Below, one piece after another: positions 11,185 through 22,711 of a DNA stretch of 64,000 nucleotides. Both the position numbers and the translations under genes were made by a program. The notes beneath the pieces are model-generated. The model had not been told where the DNA came from. It made no database searches and saw only the letters and a program-made list of their open reading frames with translations. Source of the stretch: Haematobia irritans (taxonomy: Eukaryota; Arthropoda; Insecta; Diptera; Muscidae); the NCBI RefSeq assembly GCF_050003625.1, contig NC_134398.1:99861479-99925478 (forward strand), read 5' to 3'. Within the stretch, counting starts at the first letter, position 1; each line of letters starts with the position of its first letter.

Positions 11185-12467
11185 AAGGGTGATTCTTTTG
11201 AGGTTAGGATTTTCATGCATTAGTATTTGACAGATCACGTGGGATTTCAGACATGGTGTCAAAGAGAAAGATGCTCAGTATGCTTTGACATTTCATCATG
11301 AATAGACTTACTAACGAGCAACGCTTGCAAATCATTGAATTTTATTACCAAAATCAGTGTTCGGTTCGAAATGTGTTTCGCGCTTTACGTCCGATTTATG
11401 GTCTACATAATCGACCAAGTGAGCAAACAATTAATGCGATTGTGACCAAGTTTCGCACTCAGTTTACTTTATTGGACATTAAACCAACCACACGAATGCG
11501 TACAGTGCGTACAGAAGAGAATATTGCGTCTGTTTCTGAGAGTGTTGCTGAAGACCGTGAAATGTCGATGAATGAAATGTCGCAGCAATTGGGTTTGTGT
11601 TATTCGACCACATGGAAGATTTTACGCAAAGATCTTGGTGTAAAACCGTATAAAATACAGCTCGTGCAAGAACTGAAGCCGAACGATCTGCCACAACGTC
11701 GAATTTTCTGTGAATGGGCCCTAGAAAAGTTGGCAGAAAATCCGCTTTTTTATCGACAAATTTTGTTCAGCGATGAGGCTCATTTCTGGTTGAATGGCTA
11801 CGTAAATAAGCAAAATTGCCGCATTTGGAGTGAAGAGCAACCAAAAGCCGTTCAAGAACTGCCCATGCATCCCGAAAAATGCACTGTTTGGTGTGGTTTG
11901 TACGCTGGTGGAATCATTGGACCGTATTTTTTCAAAGATGCTGTTGGACGCAACGTTACGGTGAATGGCGATCGCTATCGTTCGATGCTAACAAACTTTT
12001 TGTTGCCAAAAATGGAAGAACTGAACTTGGTTGACATGTGGTTTCAACAAGATGGCGCTACATGCCACACAGCTCGCGATTCTATGGCCATTTTGAGGGA
12101 AAACTTCGGAGAACAATTCATCTCAAGAAATGGACCGGTAAGTTGGCCACCAAGATCATGCGATTTGACGCCTTTAGACTATTTTTTGTGGGGCTACGTC
12201 AAGTCTAAAGTCTACAGAAATAAGCCAGCAACTATTCCAGCTTTGGAAGACAACATTTCCGAAGAAATTCGGGCTATTCCGGCCGAAATGCTCGAAAAAG
12301 TTGCCCAAAATTGGACTTTCCGAATGGACCACCTAAGACGCAGCCGCGGTCAACATTTAAATGAAATTATCTTCAAAAAGTAAATGTCATGGACCAATCT
12401 AACGTTTCAACGTTTTAACGTGCGTTTTTTTTTTAAAAAGTTATCAAGCTCTTAACAAATCACCCTT
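11185..12467 (+). mobile_element. DD41D mariner-like element, apparently complete
   Basis: A 1283-bp element flanked by TA (11183-11184 and 12468-12469). The ends AAGGGTGATT are inverted, and an intact transposase lies between them. It sits at the last codons of the hAT transposase. It is the youngest-looking insertion of this nest. Confidence 0.9.
11298..12383 (+). CDS. DD41D mariner-like transposase, intact
   Basis: A 361-codon uninterrupted ORF starting at ATG, 114 bp inside the left terminus and ending 84 bp before the right one. The N-terminal HTH (NEQRLQIIEFYYQNQCSVR, residues 5-23) is of the DUF4817 type found in insect transposases. A second HTH follows around 90-125 (MNEMSQQLGLCYSTTWKIL). 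Catalytic residues: first D in ILFSDEAHFWLNG, second in WFQQDGATCHT, third in LTPLDYFLWGY, with 41 residues between the second and third. This matches the DD41D group (rosa/Visitor-like mariners). All three acids are present, so the protein could be active. It would cut and paste by a DDE mechanism at TA sites. Terminal repeats are short and were not tested for function. Confidence 0.93.
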   Translation: MNRLTNEQRLQIIEFYYQNQCSVRNVFRALRPIYGLHNRPSEQTINAIVTKFRTQFTLLDIKPTTRMRTVRTEENIASVSESVAEDREMSMNEMSQQLGLCYSTTWKILRKDLGVKPYKIQLVQELKPNDLPQRRIFCEWALEKLAENPLFYRQILFSDEAHFWLNGYVNKQNCRIWSEEQPKAVQELPMHPEKCTVWCGLYAGGIIGPYFFKDAVGRNVTVNGDRYRSMLTNFLLPKMEELNLVDMWFQQDGATCHTARDSMAILRENFGEQFISRNGPVSWPPRSCDLTPLDYFLWGYVKSKVYRNKPATIPALEDNISEEIRAIPAEMLEKVAQNWTFRMDHLRRSRGQHLNEIIFKK

Positions 12468-12469
12468 TA

Positions 12470-14370
12470 TTAATGTTATAACAACAGGTAGATGCGGATT
12501 TCAATAAATCTTTAGTTTGTATTATACTAGAGACAGTGGGTACATGCAGGCGATTACGCTCTTTTGTTTTTATTAAATTTTGATAAGAAAATATCCGTTC
12601 CACATTTGCGGACGAATGTGGAATAGACAATATTCCTCTCATAATACGAGATATGTCTGGAAATAAATTTTCCTTAAATTCATTTTTTAATTTTGAGATC
12701 CTGTTCCAAAAACTAGAAATATATTCATTTATATACATCTTTATTTCTTCGATATCCGCTAAGGCTCTATATTGCGTGTTAATTAATTCAAAATTATTTT
12801 TTTCATTTGGGAACATTTTAAGCAAAAGTGGTACAATAGTGTTAGTATTTCCGGATATAACATTGAACGGACTAAACTGACTAAACCAAGTATAAATTTC
12901 ATCATCAAAATTAATTCTTTTTCGTAGATCTTCACAAAATTATATGTAAAATTTTTTGGCATTTTCTTTAAAGCATGTGACACTATCACTATCAACATTA
13001 TCTGAGGATATAAATAGATCCACTTCTGCCCCACAATACATTTCTTCCATATTTAGATGATTAGTGTTTACATTTATTTTCGAAATGGGGGTCTTATCTA
13101 GAACTGATTTGCTCAAAAAATTTCGTGCCAACTGCTTAAAGAGAAATTGCATTCTTGGCAAAAATATGTGCATGCACGCATCTTCGGATTGCATTTCCAA
13201 ATTAATAGTATTTATAATTTTTAGTACGTATTGGAGAAATAGAAAGTGCATTTTATAAAATTTATTCGACAGAACCGACAATAAAAAATTAACTTTTTCT
13301 TTCTTCGACTCCGATTCAAAATCGGACAACGTAAAATAATACTTCAAGGGCCCCCATTGTTCAAGAATTCGATTAATAACATCTTGTCGAGATAGCCACC
13401 GTGTTGAAGAGTATTTAATAATATTATGAGTATCGGTTCCGAAATATTCTTGAAATTTAATAAAGTCTGCTTTACGTTGTGCGCTGTTGCAAAAATAAAA
13501 ATTTAATTCAGTCATAAATATCATTTGGAATTGCAAATTTAAATGCTGCGCATGATGCCAAATTTAAAATATGACAAATACAGCCGTTAGAAACCAAATG
13601 TGGGACCCGGGATTGCAATTTGGCTTGAAAGCTATTTTTGACCCCCCTCATGACTGACCTATTGTCAGTAGTTACATCTATCATATTCATTAATGGAATA
13701 TTATACTTATCTAAAGTGCCCAAAGTGGCATCGAGAATGCCGCCCACTGTGGCGTCTTCAATTGTTTTTAAACATAAAAACCTATCCTGACATTTTCCAT
13801 CATAAATTCGTATGATTATTGGTAAGTTTTTGTTCACTGTACAATCAGTGCTTTCATCAATCACTAGAGAATAATAATTCGATTTACAAAAGCTACTTAT
13901 TGTTATAGTATTTGCCGGCCCAAGTTGGGTGGTTATAATTTTTTGTGCTTTTAATCGATCCAAACTGATTTTTTTTTAAAATATTGGAGTCAGGAATGCC
14001 TTCCTTAAGGACTTGACTTAAATGGTTAACTACACTGAATGAGAGGTTGTGCTCCGCAATAAAGGCACAAAGCATAATTTCAAGTTTTTTTCGCAGACTC
14101 TGCAACCGGACAGCTCCCAACAATTTGAATAATTTTTTTTATTTGAGGTGTAGTTTTTGCACATTCTATATTTTTAATATGTGCATCCCGCTTATCATGC
14201 CGCTTAATGTGATATAGGCCACCAACTATATTCGTATCACATACCTTACATTTTTTCGAATTTCCTGTGCGGGTTTTCTAAAAAATAAAGTCACTTTGTG
14301 TCAATTGAACGGGTTTTTATTCACTTTCTTGTAAAACATACCTTGATTTAGCAGAATCCATATAAATATT
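12470..14370 (-). pseudogene. hAT transposase, frameshifted
   Basis: Read on the minus strand. Near 14280-14180 is a BED-type zinc finger (KKCKVCDTNIVGGLYHIKRH). Next are IAEHNLSFSVVNHL (about 14050), the catalytic-core start with VIDESTDCTVNKN and DVTTDNRSVMRGVKNSF (13860-13640), and a CxxH motif in CICHILNLAS. The mid region spans 13536-12940. The C-terminal dimerisation domain (LSIPHSSANVERIFSYQNLIK) is at 12620-12540. At least three frame changes break it. A possible 5' intron (14275-14340, GTATGT...TTTTAG) is not phase-consistent. The DD41D insertion removes its last few codons. Excision and transfer are the family function; this copy is dead. Confidence 0.85.
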
Positions 14371-14711
14371 TGGATTTCACAATAAACAACCCACTACAAA
14401 TAAAAACACAAAACAAACTAGTTCAAAAGTGATTTGTATGAGTGAACTCCTGCAATAATGAACCCAATAATGAACACACAACACCGCCCTAAATATAGAA
14501 CGCTAGCTCTAAGCACTCGCGTTTTTCTAATGGTTGAGTTCGAGTTCAGTTAATATCGTAGAAACGTTCACATTTAGGACCCAATAATTCTATAACGCAA
14601 TTGAGAGGAAAAAGTACCAAATGGCACGCGGTGGTGCCGCGGTGATTTTGGCAATTGAAAAGTGTCAAAAAAAAGCACAAAAGTGTCAACTTTATCAACC
14701 CTGGGTTCATT

Positions 14712-14870
14712 TTCAATGCTTGTGCGACCACGTTTAAATTCAGCAACCCAATTTTTTACTGTTGCATATGAAGGAGCACTTTCACCTAACACATTCACCA
14801 TATCATTATGAATTTCTTGTCCCGATAAACCTGTTTTATGTAAATATTTAATGACAGCACGCATTTCCAA
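14712..14870 (-). pseudogene. Outer mariner transposase, N-terminal HTH
   Basis: Encodes MEMRAVIKYLHKTGLSGQEI followed by SYATVKNWVAEFKRGRTSIE, the paired-like HTH of mariner transposases. It stops exactly at the hAT insertion. The continuation is on the other side of the hAT at 10919. ATG at 14868-14870. Confidence 0.88.
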
Positions 14871-15269
14871 TTTTTACATTGTAAAAAAATTGGGGATGCG
14901 TTTTTCTTGAACACCTGTTTCTATATGATGGAGTTGCCAGATCGAAAAAAAATTTAACATGTGTTCATAACTGAGATGTTTCCAAAACACTTAACTTTTT
15001 TCTGTTTGTACCGCATTTTGTGTGCTAGGCTAAGAAGTTTCCGAACTCATACGTCGCCATAATAGTTGACAAAAGTGGTTACATTGAGACACTAGACCAC
15101 AGACTTCGTACAGGGAAGTGTTGTTCTTATGTTAGAGTTTTTGAACTACTATGTTTCAAAATCTTTATTTTGGCAATAAAAAAATATTTTTTAATCAAAA
15201 CCAACAATCTATATTGTTTATACCACACACTTTTCTGGCTTCTTGTCTTAACCTTCCGATGGTTGGTAA

Positions 15270-15511
15270 TGCGCTTTACAGACTATGAGTTATTCCGGAC
15301 GGAATGTCGGTGTTTGTAAAGAATCTTACAGTGTGTCGGATCGATACGACTTGTCGGCGATGACTAAATAATCGGTAAATGTGTTATCGATCCCATAAAC
15401 ATGCAGCAGTATCGATTATGCCTTCGGACTTAACTTATAATGTGCACAATATATGGGATATGTTCGACACGAGAACTGTCGTCCGGAATAACTGATAGTC
15501 TGTAAAGCGCA
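15270..15511. mobile_element. 242-bp MITE, Harbinger-like
   Basis: Near-perfect inverted ends of about 31 bp (TGCGCTTTACAGACTAT, then GTTATTCCGGAC, with one mismatch) at 15270-15300 and 15481-15511. They are flanked by TAA on both sides (15267-15269 and 15512-15514). A 3-bp TWA TSD is typical of PIF/Harbinger elements. No coding capacity. Confidence 0.8.
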
Positions 15512-15514
15512 TAA

Positions 15515-15900
15515 GGTAAACAGGGGTTTACTTTTTTGACTTTTATTTATTTATAAATCTGTTTTTTTTTAATTGATCTCAAATCATTTCCTGTACTAAT
15601 TGGTAAAGGTAGTCATAAACGATCATTTTTGAAATCTGGTAAAATAATAAAAGTTAAAACCTTATTCACGGACTTTATCGTACATCGTAGTGCGAAATAA
15701 GACTCATTTTGAGGTTTAGTAGTACAAACTTAACATTGTACGATGAAATGCCGAACATCCTTTCGAAATGTGACTTGTGGACATCAAAGACCATAAATTT
15801 AACATTTTAACTCCTATTGAGCTATGCATGTTATGGAAATATGTGGATATTTTTAAACCCTATGTGGCCAGAACATAAAAATTTGGTTGATTTAACCCTA
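15515..15900. other. No gene seen
   Basis: AT-rich stretch between the MITE and the SINE. No supported feature. Confidence 0.4.
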
Positions 15901-16243
15901 GGTTAGGTTAGGTGGCAGCCCGATGTATCAGGCTCACTTAGACTATTCAGTCCATTGTGATACCACATTGGTGAACTTCTCTCTTATCACTGAGTGCTGC
16001 CCGATTCCATGTTAAGCTCAATGACAAGGGACCTCATTTTTATAGCCGAGTCCGAACGGCGTTCCACATTGCAGTGAAAACCACTTAGAGAAGCTTTGAA
16101 ACCCTCAGAAATATCACCAGCATTACTGAGGTGGGATAATCCACCGCAGAAAAACTTGTTGGTGTTCGGTCGAAGCAGGAATCGAACCCACGACCTTGTG
16201 TATGCAAGGCGGGCATGCTAACCATTGCACCACTGTGGCTCCC
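15901..16243 (-). mobile_element. tRNA-derived SINE, near full length
   Basis: On the minus strand it starts with a tRNA-like head (GTGGTGCAATGGTTAGCATG-type A box; B box GGTTCGATTCC near 16183), passes through a 200-bp body, and ends with a tail matching the RNase-H LINE 3' end (GGACTGAATAGTCTAAGTGA, then GGGCTGCCACC and CCTAACCTAACC). Transcription by pol III and mobilisation by the LINE are the expected mode. A second copy is at 35641-35988. Confidence 0.88.
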
Positions 16244-16543
16244 TAGATCTGGCACTATTTACAACCCTAGATCTGGCACTATATACAAATGTAAATATTT
16301 TATTTTTGAAACTGTTGCCATTTTAACAATTTTTATCGATTTTCGTGCGGTTTACCAATTTTCGTGCTCTTTCACAAAATGTACACATAAAGCAATATTT
16401 TTTTTTTACAATGTAGCAGTTATTCGATAAAATTTTGAATTTTTCTTCAAAATCTCCCGCTATTCATATGAAAATAATACAAATAAAAGAAGGCTAAATT
16501 AAAACTCGAAATATGTATTTTTTAGGCAACTGTAGCATTTGGT

Positions 16544-16752
16544 TTAGTTCCAGCTGTGCTTTATACAGACTGGTTTTTTACATTGCGCCCGTATTTTTCT
16601 TGTGGAACGCTTCCTTTTCCTCTCATCGTGGTAGCACATATAGCAAGCTTTTACTTTTGAATATCGTCTGTCATTTTTATCAGGCATAAAAGAAGTAGCC
16701 AATGATTGTATGGGTTCACCGATAATGTGTCTACTATGCTCAATTTGTTTTT
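16544..16752 (-). pseudogene. piggyBac-like C-terminal segment
   Basis: Minus-strand frame with EKQIEHSRHIIGEPIQSL, then KACYMCYHDERKRKR and CKKPVCIKH. The CxxC...C....CxxH spacing is that of the cysteine-rich C-terminal domain of piggyBac-type transposases. The N-terminal side continues on the far side of the 11-kb inverted unit (27844-27890, encoding GDESGTKKFDHDFSY). The two parts join in the same frame once the CGTA duplication is collapsed. No catalytic domain is present, so this is a remnant or a domesticated-style fragment. Confidence 0.6.
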
Positions 16753-17159
16753 CGTACACTGAAAAAACAGTGAACCCTTTTCCATTGCAAAATGAACTAA
16801 ACTGTAGTAATATTGACCATGATTTAGCCCTTAAGATTTTTTTCAACTTGTCTAGTTTATAATTTTCTTAAATTTTAGTTCATATATAACATTGTATTTT
16901 AGTTCATTTTTACAACACCATAACATTTATATACCCCTACCAAGTTAAAAAGTCAGTATTATTTCGGTTTCCTTGGGAAACCCGATAACAAAAATTGGTT
17001 AACAGTCTCTTTAAAATGTCGACGACTAAACTATTTTTGAATCAATCATTCCACAGTACAGAGAAATTAAATAATTACAGGAACAACAAACCGTTTTACT
17101 ATTATGAAAATTTTCATACATTAAAATTAAACTTTCTTTAAGCAAAAGTACTTTATGTT

Positions 17160-17795
17160 TTGTTTTTTTTTTTATTGTGGGTTTGTACTTCAATCATATT
17201 TGTTGTTTTGATCTCAGCTTTAAAACCATTGTGTTGACTAAACTACAAGAGTAGCTTAACCAAGAGAGGAAAAGAATGTTTGTCAAATTTATTTGGGCAA
17301 AGCCCTATAGACTGCAAGATGGTTGGATGAACGCACGTTTCGGAATTACCACATTCCTCATCAGCATCCTCTACTTGCAGCAAAACTATCAACCACTTAT
17401 CAGAATAAATTCAGGCAGTTCACTAAACCCATGGTGAACCACACTTGAACCTTCCGAAAAAAGGTCTATGATAGCCGGCTTATGCCGAAATAAATTCATA
17501 CAAACATTTCTCTTTTCCTTTGCCACCATCAAATCATCGATTTGAGTGCAGTTGGCTGGGTTTATTTTGAGCGTGCTTCCTCTTACTTCATTCGTGTTTT
17601 GTTTTTTATTGTGGGTTTGTACTTCAATCATATTTGTTGTTTTGATCTCAGCTTTAAAACCATTGTGTTGACAAAACTACAAGAGTAGCTTAACCAACAC
17701 AGGAAAAGTATGTTTCTCAAATTTATTTGGGCAAAGCCCTATAGACTGCAAGATGGTTGGATGGACGCACGTTTCGGAATTACCACATTTAGCAA
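17160..17795 (-). mobile_element. Penelope-like element terminal-repeat piece
   Basis: Two direct copies of a ~200-bp block (about 17165-17372 and 17593-17793, both starting TTTATTGTGGGTTTGTAC) flank a 220-bp segment. The first includes a complete hammerhead ribozyme fold on the minus strand. The second stops just before its CTGATGA box. Hammerheads in pLTR repeats are a known hallmark of Penelope-like retroelements. No RT or GIY-YIG domain is present. Confidence 0.7.
17312..17380 (-). ncRNA. Hammerhead ribozyme (type I)
   Basis: Minus strand: outer stem I CTGCAAG/CTTGCAG (17374-17380 with 17312-17318), inner stem I GGATG/CATCC adjacent to CTGATGA, stem II GGAAT/ATTCC, then GAAA, and a 3-bp stem III ACG/CGT. 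The cleavage triplet is GTT here where the other copy has GTC. All core bases are present. Confidence 0.8.
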
Positions 17796-18226
17796 ATGGT
17801 GTAAGGAATTCAACTTTTCTTTGGAAAACGTATCTCATAAAATTTGTACCTGAAACAATTAGAGAAATAATGAAGTATTCTATATAAACTCATAAAACTG
17901 TGTTGTTATCGTTGTGAAGGACATAATAATATAAAGATTCTTGTTAAAAGAAAGCCAAAGTTTTAATATAAAACTTACCAATTCGCTATTAAATTGTACG
18001 CTGAGGGGAAATATAAAATGTTTCCAAATTCATTCGGGTTTACTCTGAAATTAAATATTTATTTTTTACATTAAATAAAAACATTAAATTGGTTTCTAAA
18101 AATATAATTAAAGAAATAATAATATGCATAAAAAACTAAATATTCTGGTTAAAAAAATTTTAAAGAAAACTTACCAATTCATAAAAATGTTTCCAAATTG
18201 TTATTCTGAAATTACATATTTGTTTT

Positions 18227-20150
18227 TATACCCTCCACCATAGGATGGGGGGTATATTAACTTTGTCATTCCGTTTGTAACACATCGAAATATTGCTCTA
18301 AGACCCCATGAAGTATATATCTTCTGGGTCGTGGTGAAATCCTGAGTCGATCTGAGCATGTCCGTCCGTCCGTTCGTCCGTCTGTTGAAATCACGCTAAC
18401 TTCTGAACGAAACAAGCTATCGATATCGGTCCACTTTTACGTATAGCCCCCATATAAACGGACCCCCAAATTTGGCTTGCAGACCCTCTAAGAGAAGCAA
18501 ATTTCATCCGATCCGGCTGAAATTTGCACATGGTGTTAGTATATGGTCTCTAACAACCATGCAAAAATTGGTCCACATCGGTCCATAATTATATATAGCC
18601 CCCATATAAACCGATCCCCCAAATTTGGCTTGCAGACCTTCTAAGAGAAGCAAATTTCATCCGATCCGGCTGAAATTTGGTACATGGTGTTAGTATATGG
18701 TCTCTAATAACCATTCAAAAATTGGTCCACATCGGCTAATAATTATATATAGCCCCCATATAAACCGATCCCCCGATTTGGTTTTCGGAGCCTCTAAGAG
18801 AAGCAAATTTCATCCGATCCGGCTGAAATTTGGTACATGGTGTTAGTAAATGGTCCCTAACAACCATGCAAAAATTGGTCCACATCGGTCCATAATTATA
18901 TATAGCCCCCATATAAACCGATCCCCCGATTTGGCTTTCGGAGCCTCTAAGAGAAGCAAATTTCATCCGATCCGGCTGAAATTTGGTACGTTGAGTTAGT
19001 ATATGGTCTTTAACTACCATGCAACAATTGGTCCATATCGGTCCATAATTATATATAGCCCCCATATAAACCCATCCCCAGATTTGGCTTGCGGAGCCTC
19101 TAAGAGAAGCAAATTTCATCCTATCCGGCTGAAATTTGGTACATGGTATTAGTATATGGTCTCTAATGACCGTGCAAACACTGGTCCACATCGGTGCATA
19201 ATTATATATAGCTCCATATAAACCGATCGCCAGATTTGACCTCCGGAGCCTCTTGGAAGACCAAAATTCATCTGATTGAGTTGATATTTGGAACGTGGTG
19301 TTAATGTATAGCCTCAAACATCCATGCAAAAATTGGTCGAAATCGGTCCATAATTATGTATAGACCCCATATAAACCGATCTCCAGATTTGACCTCCGGA
19401 GCCCCTTGGAAGAGCAAAATTCATCGAATTTGCTTGAAATTTGGTACGTGATGTTAGTATATGGTATCCAACAACCATGCATGAATTGGTTCATATCAGT
19501 CCATAATCATATATAGCCCAGATATAAACCGATCCCCAGATTTGACCTCCGGTGCCTTGTGGAGAAGCAAAATTCATCCGATCTGGTTGAAATTTTATAC
19601 GTGGTGGTAGTATATGATATTTAACAACCATGCCAAAAGTGGTCCATAATCATATATAGCCCCCTATACAAACCTATCCCGAGATTTGGTTTTGGAGGAA
19701 TAAATTTCCTCCGAGTCAGTTGAAATTTAGTACATTGTGCTAGTATATGGCCGTTAACAACCATGCCTAACTAGGTCCATATCGGTCTATAGTTATATAT
19801 AGCCCTCAGATAAATCGATCCCCAATCACACAAAAACTGGTCCATATGAGTTCATAATTGTATATAGCCCCCATATAAGCGACCCCCATATTTCAATTCT
19901 GGCTCCCTACGTACCATGCAAAAGTCCATGTCGATTCGTAATTATTTGTAGACTTACATACCTTTTTGTCTAATATATACCACGTATGGACTAACTCACA
20001 ATTTAGAAAATTTAAGATTTAAGATACCACAACCCAAGTAATTCGATTGTGTACAACAGTATTTCGTAATCATAGAAGTTTCTACGCAATCCATGGTGGA
20101 GGGTACATAAGATTCGGCCTGGCCGAACTTACGGCCGTTTTTACTTGTTT
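18227..20150 (-). repeat. 153-bp-array element, full length
   Basis: Complete copy in reverse orientation: TATACCCTCCACC at 18227, then a TCCG microsatellite (18360-18385). The array CATATAAAC motifs are at 18451, 18603, 18757, 18910, 19063 and 19215, spaced 152-154 bp. More diverged units run to about 19900. The other end is ACGGCCGTTTTTACTTGTTT (ending 20150), preceded by the palindrome TTCGGCC/GGCCGAA. A 197-codon open frame (18736-19329, minus) is a by-product of the array. Confidence 0.82.
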
Positions 20151-21705
20151 TACATTAAAAATATTAAATTGGTTTCCAAAAATATTTGATTAAAGAAATA
20201 CTAAAATAAGTTATTAAAAACCTGTAATTTTGTAAAAAGGTCATAAAAACGTAAATATTCTAGTGAAAAGAAAGTCAATTTTTAAAAGAAAACTTACCAC
20301 TTCTCTATTAAATTATACGCTGAGGAGAAATATAAAAATTTGCCCGAATCCATCTGGGGTTGCTCTGAAATTAAATATTTGTTTTACAACCAAGAAAAAT
20401 ATTGGTTTAAAAAAATTATAATAATTAGCAAATAATAATATACATAAAAAATATTCTTTTTAAAAGAAACCCATATTTTAAAAAGAATACTTACCAATTC
20501 ATGATTAAACAATTCGCTGAGGTGTAACAAAAAATTTTAAAAATTCATCTGGAGTTACTCTGAAATTGAATATTTATTTTTTACATTGAATAATAAAAAT
20601 TAAATTAGATAAAACAATTTCAATATACTTTCCATTTCAGCATTTTTTCTTAAATATTGAACATTTTTAATTACTTTTTTCTAAGCTACCGATTATCACT
20701 TCGCCATCGTACATTTCATCGCTAAAATATTAATAACTTTCATTTAAAAGGTTTAATAAGCAAACACCAATATATGTCTCAAAAAAACAAAATATTCCAT
20801 ACCTTTATATTCCATTGTTACATACCTGTTAAAAACATGCAACAGCCCACGCCAACGCCAACTATACAACTGAAGCATGTCAAACAAAAGAAAGCAAAAA
20901 AAACATTCCTACAACAACAACAAAAACACATGTGCCTTCATTGAAAACAACGCCTCATCCAGACAAATAACCCATTCGCGAATAACAAACCACTGAAGAA
21001 CAAAAATAAAAACAACCCCACGCTCTGATATACACAACATCCCCATCACTCGCTACCATTTCTCATTATTGCATTGCATGCTCTCACTCTCAAGAAAATT
21101 CAAGTAGCATCATCTTTACATTAAACATATTCCACTTTACCGAGAAAGATCTCTGGACTATGCATTCATTCATCGCATCTGTCCACAATTTACTCTAGAA
21201 ACAACACTCTTAAATGCATATCAGTATAAGAACGATGAAACGTTTAACTTAAAATTAGCAAACACTTCATGAAATGATATCTACCCATTTTTGACGAAAA
21301 TGTCTATAAATTTAATTACATGTGAACTAAAAATATTTCATTGAGAAATGTTGTACCATCTATTATTAACTATAGGAATTGCCCGTAAGAAATTGCTATC
21401 CGCTTTCAAGTTCAATTTGCGTAAAAAAATATTTTCTCATACAAAAACTCTTTATAGTAAATTGCACTTATTATATAGAAAGTATTTTACATTTCATAAG
21501 TAGTTTTATAGTATAACGAAAGCATTTTTAACTACCAGTTAAGAAAATTTTTAAGGAAATTTCCATCGTATTTTGTAGGCCATGAACTAAACCATTGCTA
21601 CTTAAAATTTGTAAAATTTCCCTTCGAGTAGTTAATTTTCGTTGAATATACGAAAAATGAAATGAAATGAATCTGCTTAAATTTACGAGACACTTTTTTT
21701 CTGTG

Positions 21706-21885
21706 TCAGTTTAGTAATTTGAAAATTGTAAATTTTTTGGCGCCCAACGACGTGTTTTTTGGGCTGAATCCAATGTGCATTTTGAAGAGATTTGAAGAGT
21801 AACTAGGATTTTATTTTGGTAAATATATTTTGGTAAACATACGTGCGAAAGGCAAATTAGGATTAACAGTTTGTTCAGAATTGAG
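21706..21885. other. Central spacer of the inverted unit
   Basis: A 180-bp unique sequence between the inner arm ends. It includes TGGCGCCCAACG (21738-21749), which matches a tRNA-Lys-type primer-binding site of LTR retroelements, but no LTR or gag was seen around it. The match is short and may be coincidence. Confidence 0.35.
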
Positions 21886-22711
21886 CACAGAAAAAAGTGT
21901 TTCGTAAATTTAAGAAGATTTTTAAAATAATTTATTACAAGAATTTTCCAGAATTTTAGTTCATTTTTCGTATCGTCAACGAAAATTAACTACTCGAAAG
22001 GAAATTTTACAAATTCTAAGTAGCAATCGTTTAGTTCATGGCCTACAAAATACGATGGAAATTTCCGTAAAAATGTCTTAACTGGTAGTTAATAATTCGT
22101 TTGTCATGCTATAAAACTACTTGTGAAATGTAAAGTACTTTCTAAATAATAAGTGCAATTTACTATAAGATTTTTTTGTATGAGAAAATATTTTTTTACG
22201 AAAAATGAACTTGAAAGTGGATAGCAATTTCTTACTGACAATTCCTAACATATAGTTAATAATTGTTGGTAGAAAATTACCCAAGAAATATTTTTAATGT
22301 AATTAAATTTATAGACATTTTCGTCAAAAATGGTAGATAACATTTCATGAAAATTTTGCAAACTTTAAGTTAAACGTTTCATCGTTCATAAACTGGTGTG
22401 CCTTTACGAATATTATTCTTAGAGTAATTTGTCAGCAGATGCGATTAACTAATGCATAGTAAAGAGATCTTTATCGGCATAGTGGAATGTGATTACTTAA
22501 AGATGATGTTACTTGAGTTTTGTTTGAGTGAGAGTAATGTATTAATGAGAAATGGTAGCGAGGGCTGGGTATGTTGTGCAAGGCCGTAGCCAGGATTTGA
22601 ATTCGGGGGGGGGGGGTTCAACTTTAAAAAAAATATTCATATAATCTCATGTGTAGAAAATTTTATTTATGCAAAGGTATGTATACAATATTTTTATAAT
22701 ATTAAATTGAG

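Larger units (their letters stand above)
10928..14703 (-). mobile_element. hAT element inside the mariner
   Basis: Ends CAGGGATGATAAATGAGG (10928) and, inverted, CAGGGTTGATAAAGTTG (to 14703). The 8-bp TSD is AGTTCATT (10920-10927) against GGTTCATT (14704-14711), one mismatch. Removing it rejoins the outer mariner between its N-terminal HTH and RSGRPK. It contains a complete DD41D element (11185-12467). Confidence 0.9.
10083..15049 (-). mobile_element. Outer mariner, split by a hAT
   Basis: Terminal repeats GTTCGGAAACTTCTTAGCCT occur in opposite orientation at the two ends (left from 10091, right ending near 15043), each flanked by TA (10081-10082 and 15050-15051). The transposase reads on the minus strand and is interrupted between its N-terminal and catalytic parts by the hAT at 10928-14703. 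Confidence 0.88.
16757..21705 (-). repeat. Foldback-like unit, left arm (A)
   Basis: Oriented so that its exon-like modules read on the minus strand. Modules bounded by CAG and GTAAGT lie at 17979-18044 (66 nt), about 18174-18208, 20298-20364 and 20495-20559, about 196 bp apart. A Penelope-like piece (17160-17795) and a 153-bp-array element (18227-20150) are nested inside. The piggyBac MITE present in arms B and C is absent: the TTAA site near 18145 is empty. Confidence 0.75.

Noticed and set aside
10928..12467. hAT ending at the DD41D element
   Set aside because: The hAT right and left ends and the 8-bp duplication show that the DD41D element is nested inside it and does not form its boundary.
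18736..19329. 197-codon protein with 51-residue repeats as a real gene
   Set aside because: Open frames exist on both strands of the array and follow from its 153-bp period. No splice or promoter context was found.
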